A DNA stretch of 29,353 nt from Prorocentrum cordatum (lineage: Eukaryota; Sar; Dinophyceae; Prorocentrales; Prorocentraceae), in assembly GCA_963575745.1 (NCBI GenBank), contig CAUYUJ010000872.1, positions 15,001-44,353 of the forward strand, given 5' to 3'. The position numbers and the translations under genes were made by a program. Positions 26,163 to 29,353 of the stretch are shown piece after piece. The number at the start of each line of letters is the position of its first letter. Positions within the stretch are counted from its first letter, which is position 1. Below the pieces are notes generated by a model that ran no database searches, had not been told where the DNA came from, and saw only the letters and a list, made by a program, of their open reading frames with translations.

Positions 26163-27478
26163 CTTCACGGAATGTTATAGGCATGCAGGCGAGTGGGAAT
26201 GTTCGCCCCTGCAAGTTGGATGCGATGATGCAACAACTGCTCCACCGAGGAGACAAGTGGCACGTGGCCGAAATGGAGAGGCAGACGCGGGAAAGAGAAG
26301 AAATGGAAAGTGGGCCCCTGGGGTGCAAGAGAGGCACAGGATGGATGGGCCTCGATCGTAAAAGCGATCGTCGTCTTAGCCCTGTGTTTCTCTCTGTACA
26401 GCAGGGGCCCGACCACAAGAAACCTTCCACATGAAACCAACCCCTGAAACCCCAGGACGTCCATCGATTTTTGGCGTGGGAACGTCACGCCTTCCATCGC
26501 GAAATCATCGACACCCACGAGACCCAGGGCGCCCTGGAGGCAGGCAGGGTGCTTCTTGGCATGCGCCCTCCTCCGAATCTCTGGCCCAAGCCCGGTCGAT
26601 CTCTGGACCCCACCGTGCTCTGCCAGTCGCCCTCCAAGACAGCGGCGAGGTGCGAAGCGCATACGGAGGGGCGGGCGCGGCTGACCCGAGCAGGTGCGCG
26701 AAGAGGTACACGCCTCGGAACTGCAGAAAATGCGGAAGCGCAACGGCGCCCCATGATTCGAAAGAGAGAGCGAGAGAGGCAAAAACAACAACAGCGACAT
26801 GCAAAAGAGGGAAAGAGGGAAAGAGAGAGAGAGAGAAGGAGAGGGAGGGAGGGAATGAGCCGGAGAGAGAGAGCGAGAGGGGTGGGAGAGGCTTTTGTGT
26901 AGCGGACTCGGTGCTCACCCATGTAGATCAAGCTGAGTTGGACTGCAATTCAGAAAGGATCTCTCTATACATATAAATATATATAGAGAGAGAGATAAAG
27001 ATAATGAGAGAGAACACACAAACATATAACTATACGCTTATAACATATGAAAAACTAATACATGTAAGAACATATATATATGTAAATAAAAGGAGAAAAG
27101 AGAAAGAGAGAGAGAGAGAGAAACAACAACAAATAACAAAGAATGAAGAGAAAGAGAGAGAGAGAGAGGAACAATAAAAAACAAATCAACAAGCAAAACG
27201 GCATACAGACAGACAGGCAGGCAGGCAGACAGGCAGATAAGACAAACAGACACACAGACAGGCAGCTCCAACACAGCCCACCGAACGCCCTGGACGTCTT
27301 TGCTCCGCTGGGGGTCGGCGGCATGGCGTAAGCCACTTGAGTAGAAGGGAGGGAAAGAAAGAGAGAGAGAGAGAAGCAACAAGAGAGAGAGAGAGAACAA
27401 AGAATGAGAAAAAGAAAGGGGAATAAACAACAAAAAACAAGCATTAAAGCGAGAGACATCGACAGACAGACAGACACT
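26163..27478. other. No confident gene; GAGA and CAGACAGG microsatellites
   Basis: A minus frame over 26165-26800 is open but not recognised. From 26765 GA-rich microsatellites dominate: GAGAGA tracts at 26822-26880, 26982-27010, 27100-27120, 27150-27170 and 27358-27400; short TATATA tracts near 26968 and 27070; a CAGACAGGCAGG run at 27205-27265; and CAGA at 27460-27476. Confidence 0.6.
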
Positions 27479-29353
27479 ACAATCCGAAAGCCTATGGCAC
27501 AGAGAGTCGGGCTCATCACATAGAACGCACTTGGGGCATCACTGGTGCCCGCGACTGATGGCCGTGTCACGAGTCCAAGTAGCCCCGCAGAGCACAGCCT
27601 TGATGGAGCCCCGCTGGGTCACCTTGTCCTTAGAAGAGCAAAGCGCCGAGACCGTGACACCGAAGCACAACCAGTCTGGGGAGCCCAAGGAGTTGCTGGC
27701 CGAGCGCTCCAAGGATCTCACAACACCCGCACGCAACAGCTTCTTCAAGAGGCCAGGCGGGGTGGCAAGCAGAGAAACCTGTTGCTGCAAATCGTTGCCA
27801 GTCGACCCTGCGCAGTCGAACCCCAACAGGCCCACTGCAACTGCGCATTACCGGTCTGGTGAAAGGTGGCCGTACGCGCAGCACGGAGCATAGAACAGGG
27901 AAGGGATAGCCGGGCGACCTTGCTAGCGGTGATCCACACCTCCTTGCCCCAACGCAAGATGGGAGCGACTGCTGACAGCTGTGTTGGGTCATTTTCAGCG
28001 ATCGTGAGGATAATCGACGATCTTCCTCCCGCGGACGCAGAACCTGTAGGTCCCAACAAGCAGCCCGGTGGGCTGGAAACCGCCAGAAACTTTAGAAGAA
28101 GCATGGCCAGGAGAACCGCCGTCCACTGCGTCAAAAAAGCCGACACCCTCATCCCAATACTAAAACCTCTTCCCCAGGGCCAGAAGAGCGTCGTCGCTCA
28201 GCTAGGCGACGTGGCGCACGTGGAAACCATCCGCGCTCGCGGCCGTCGCGCGGGACTGTGGCCGAGCTCGCGCAAAACAGGCGGGTCAAGGAACTGCCAG
28301 GGCTCCAGGATGGCCGGACGGCCCAACACGCTCTGGGGGCCCGGCACCTGGGCCACGCCGTGCCCTGCGCCTCGGCAAAAACTTCAGGACCTTCGGACCT
28401 CAAGACGCTGGGCGGACCCGAGGCCGGGGCCCCCTCGGAGCTCCGCGTGGTGGTCGGCCTCCGGGCCCGGGGGGGCCCCTCGTGCACACGCGGGGCCCTC
28501 GCTTGCCCCCTCTCTCGACGCCCTCGAGGGCCCACTGCCGCCAGGAAGTCCAAGACGCCTTGCGCGGGTGGGCAGCGGCCTCCGACGACGACCCCTCGAA
28601 GTCCTCCTGGAGTCGGACCAGGGAAAACGCCTCCACCAATCGTCCGAAGACATGGTAGCCAGACGCCCAAGAGACAGAACAGCCTGCTCATGAACGTGGG
28701 CCCAGTGGCCCAAACGATCAAGAACGTCCCGAGGAGGCCGCCGGAATTGCCCCGCGAGAGTTGACCGCCGGGTGCTCGTCGGGGCCCCCCGCGCCGTGGG
28801 GCCCGATCCGCGCCCTCAACTGCGCGACGAAGTGATTGACTCCCTGCAGGCCGGGAATCGATGGCGAGCGGGCCGTGCCGCTCGCACCGTGGCCGCCCAC
28901 TTCTCGCGCCAGAAGCTGGCACAGGAGATTTGGTCAAGTTGCAGGGCTCGGCCTCGCTGAGATTGGCCCACGCCTCGTCGGCCGAATCCAATCCCGAAAA
29001 AGCTGCCTCCGGACACCCAGAGTCCACCTGCTCCCGAATGTGATCCAGAAGCTCCAAGGTACGGGCCAAGCAAGGCGGCCTCGACGCAGGGCCGATAGCC
29101 AGGCCCACAGGGACCCTCGGGGGCTTGCGGGGCCTCAGGGCGCGCAGGCTGTTCAAGGATTTGTGGAATTCCAAGCAGACGGGCAGGCGCGGCCATGTAA
29201 CGGCCTCCTCTGCAAGGCCGATGTCCTTAACGCGCTTACTCAGACCTCCCGAGACCAAGAAATAATCGTAGTGTTTAGTACCTTTTGGGGCCGCTGCAGG
29301 ACCCCCAGCACCCGGGAGCTGGAAACAGGTTGCCTCGGAGTAGCTCTGGGGCC
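27479..29353 (-). pseudogene. Degenerate non-LTR retrotransposon (LINE), 5' end beyond the window
   Basis: Read on minus from the window edge. An open frame enters at 29353 with Asp-Tyr-Phe-Leu-Val-Ser-Gly-Gly-Leu-Ser and, about 20 residues on, Thr-Trp-Pro-Arg-Leu-Pro-Val, the layout expected at the C-terminus of a LINE AP-like endonuclease (final strand with a Pro-Val after the catalytic His; here the His position looks replaced). It stays open to 28149, but neighbouring frames look more protein-like in places, for example Ser-Trp-Arg-Gln-Trp-Ala-Leu-Glu at about 28510-28560, indicating frameshifts. At 27835-27542 comes a Leu-Leu-Arg-Ala-Gly-Val-Val-Arg-Ser-Leu-Glu-Arg-Ser segment, then Val-Leu-Cys-Gly-Ala-Thr-Trp-Thr-Arg, an in-frame TGA at 27539, and a Cys-x2-Cys-x7-His-x4-Cys finger at 27479-27529, the zf-RVT pattern that closes many LINE proteins. 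I find no YxDD palm motif; only about 1 kb separates endonuclease and C-terminal parts, so the RT core is missing. The element is non-functional. Confidence 0.7.

Overview
The window reads as a repeat-dominated nuclear segment of a high-GC eukaryote, most likely a dinoflagellate-type alga. Three observations point there: (1) a decayed non-LTR retrotransposon (LINE) at the right end, whose endonuclease tail, linker and terminal zinc finger resemble, from memory, elements common in dinoflagellate genomes; (2) coding stretches with a strong G/C third-position preference; (3) the absence of any bacterial operon, Shine-Dalgarno or phage layout. The species cannot be named. No tRNA, rRNA, CRISPR array or complete intact gene was recognised. 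A dinoflagellate spliced leader was looked for and not found.

Layout. 0-3.3 kb: three unrelated foldback (inverted-repeat) elements, each bounded by a candidate 5-bp target duplication (418-571, 1150-1350, 2763-2968); for the last one a near-identical empty site lies 270 bp upstream. 3.1-8.4 kb: simple and tandem repeats, namely a (CTC)n run, a composite element carrying a 73-bp tandem array, a 1.3-kb compound inverted repeat with a CACTGTCCCC satellite core, and a 386-bp higher-order array built from 21-bp subunits. 8.4-18.4 kb: many short terminal-inverted-repeat (TIR) elements inserted into one another. The main family has GTCGGGC...GCCCGAC ends and 7-8-bp duplications; others duplicate TA. 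17.2-17.7 kb: a frame-broken coding fragment of unknown function. 18.9-21.0 kb, minus strand: the best protein-coding signal, a Trp/Asn/Thr-rich repeat protein with a mixed-charge C-terminal part, apparently broken by frame changes. 21-27.4 kb: low-complexity DNA, further TIR copies, a second copy of the composite element with an unrelated 42-bp tandem array, and GAGA/CAGACAGG microsatellites. 27.48-29.35 kb, minus strand: the LINE remnant.

The chief interest is the layered transposon record. About a dozen short, apparently non-autonomous families are visible, several with reconstructable insertion order, target duplications and empty sites. The strongest single novelty candidate is the composite element present twice (4367-5158 and 25303-26162), with matching flanks in the same order and orientation around completely different tandem arrays. 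Family assignments are by eye; no alignment or database search was run.
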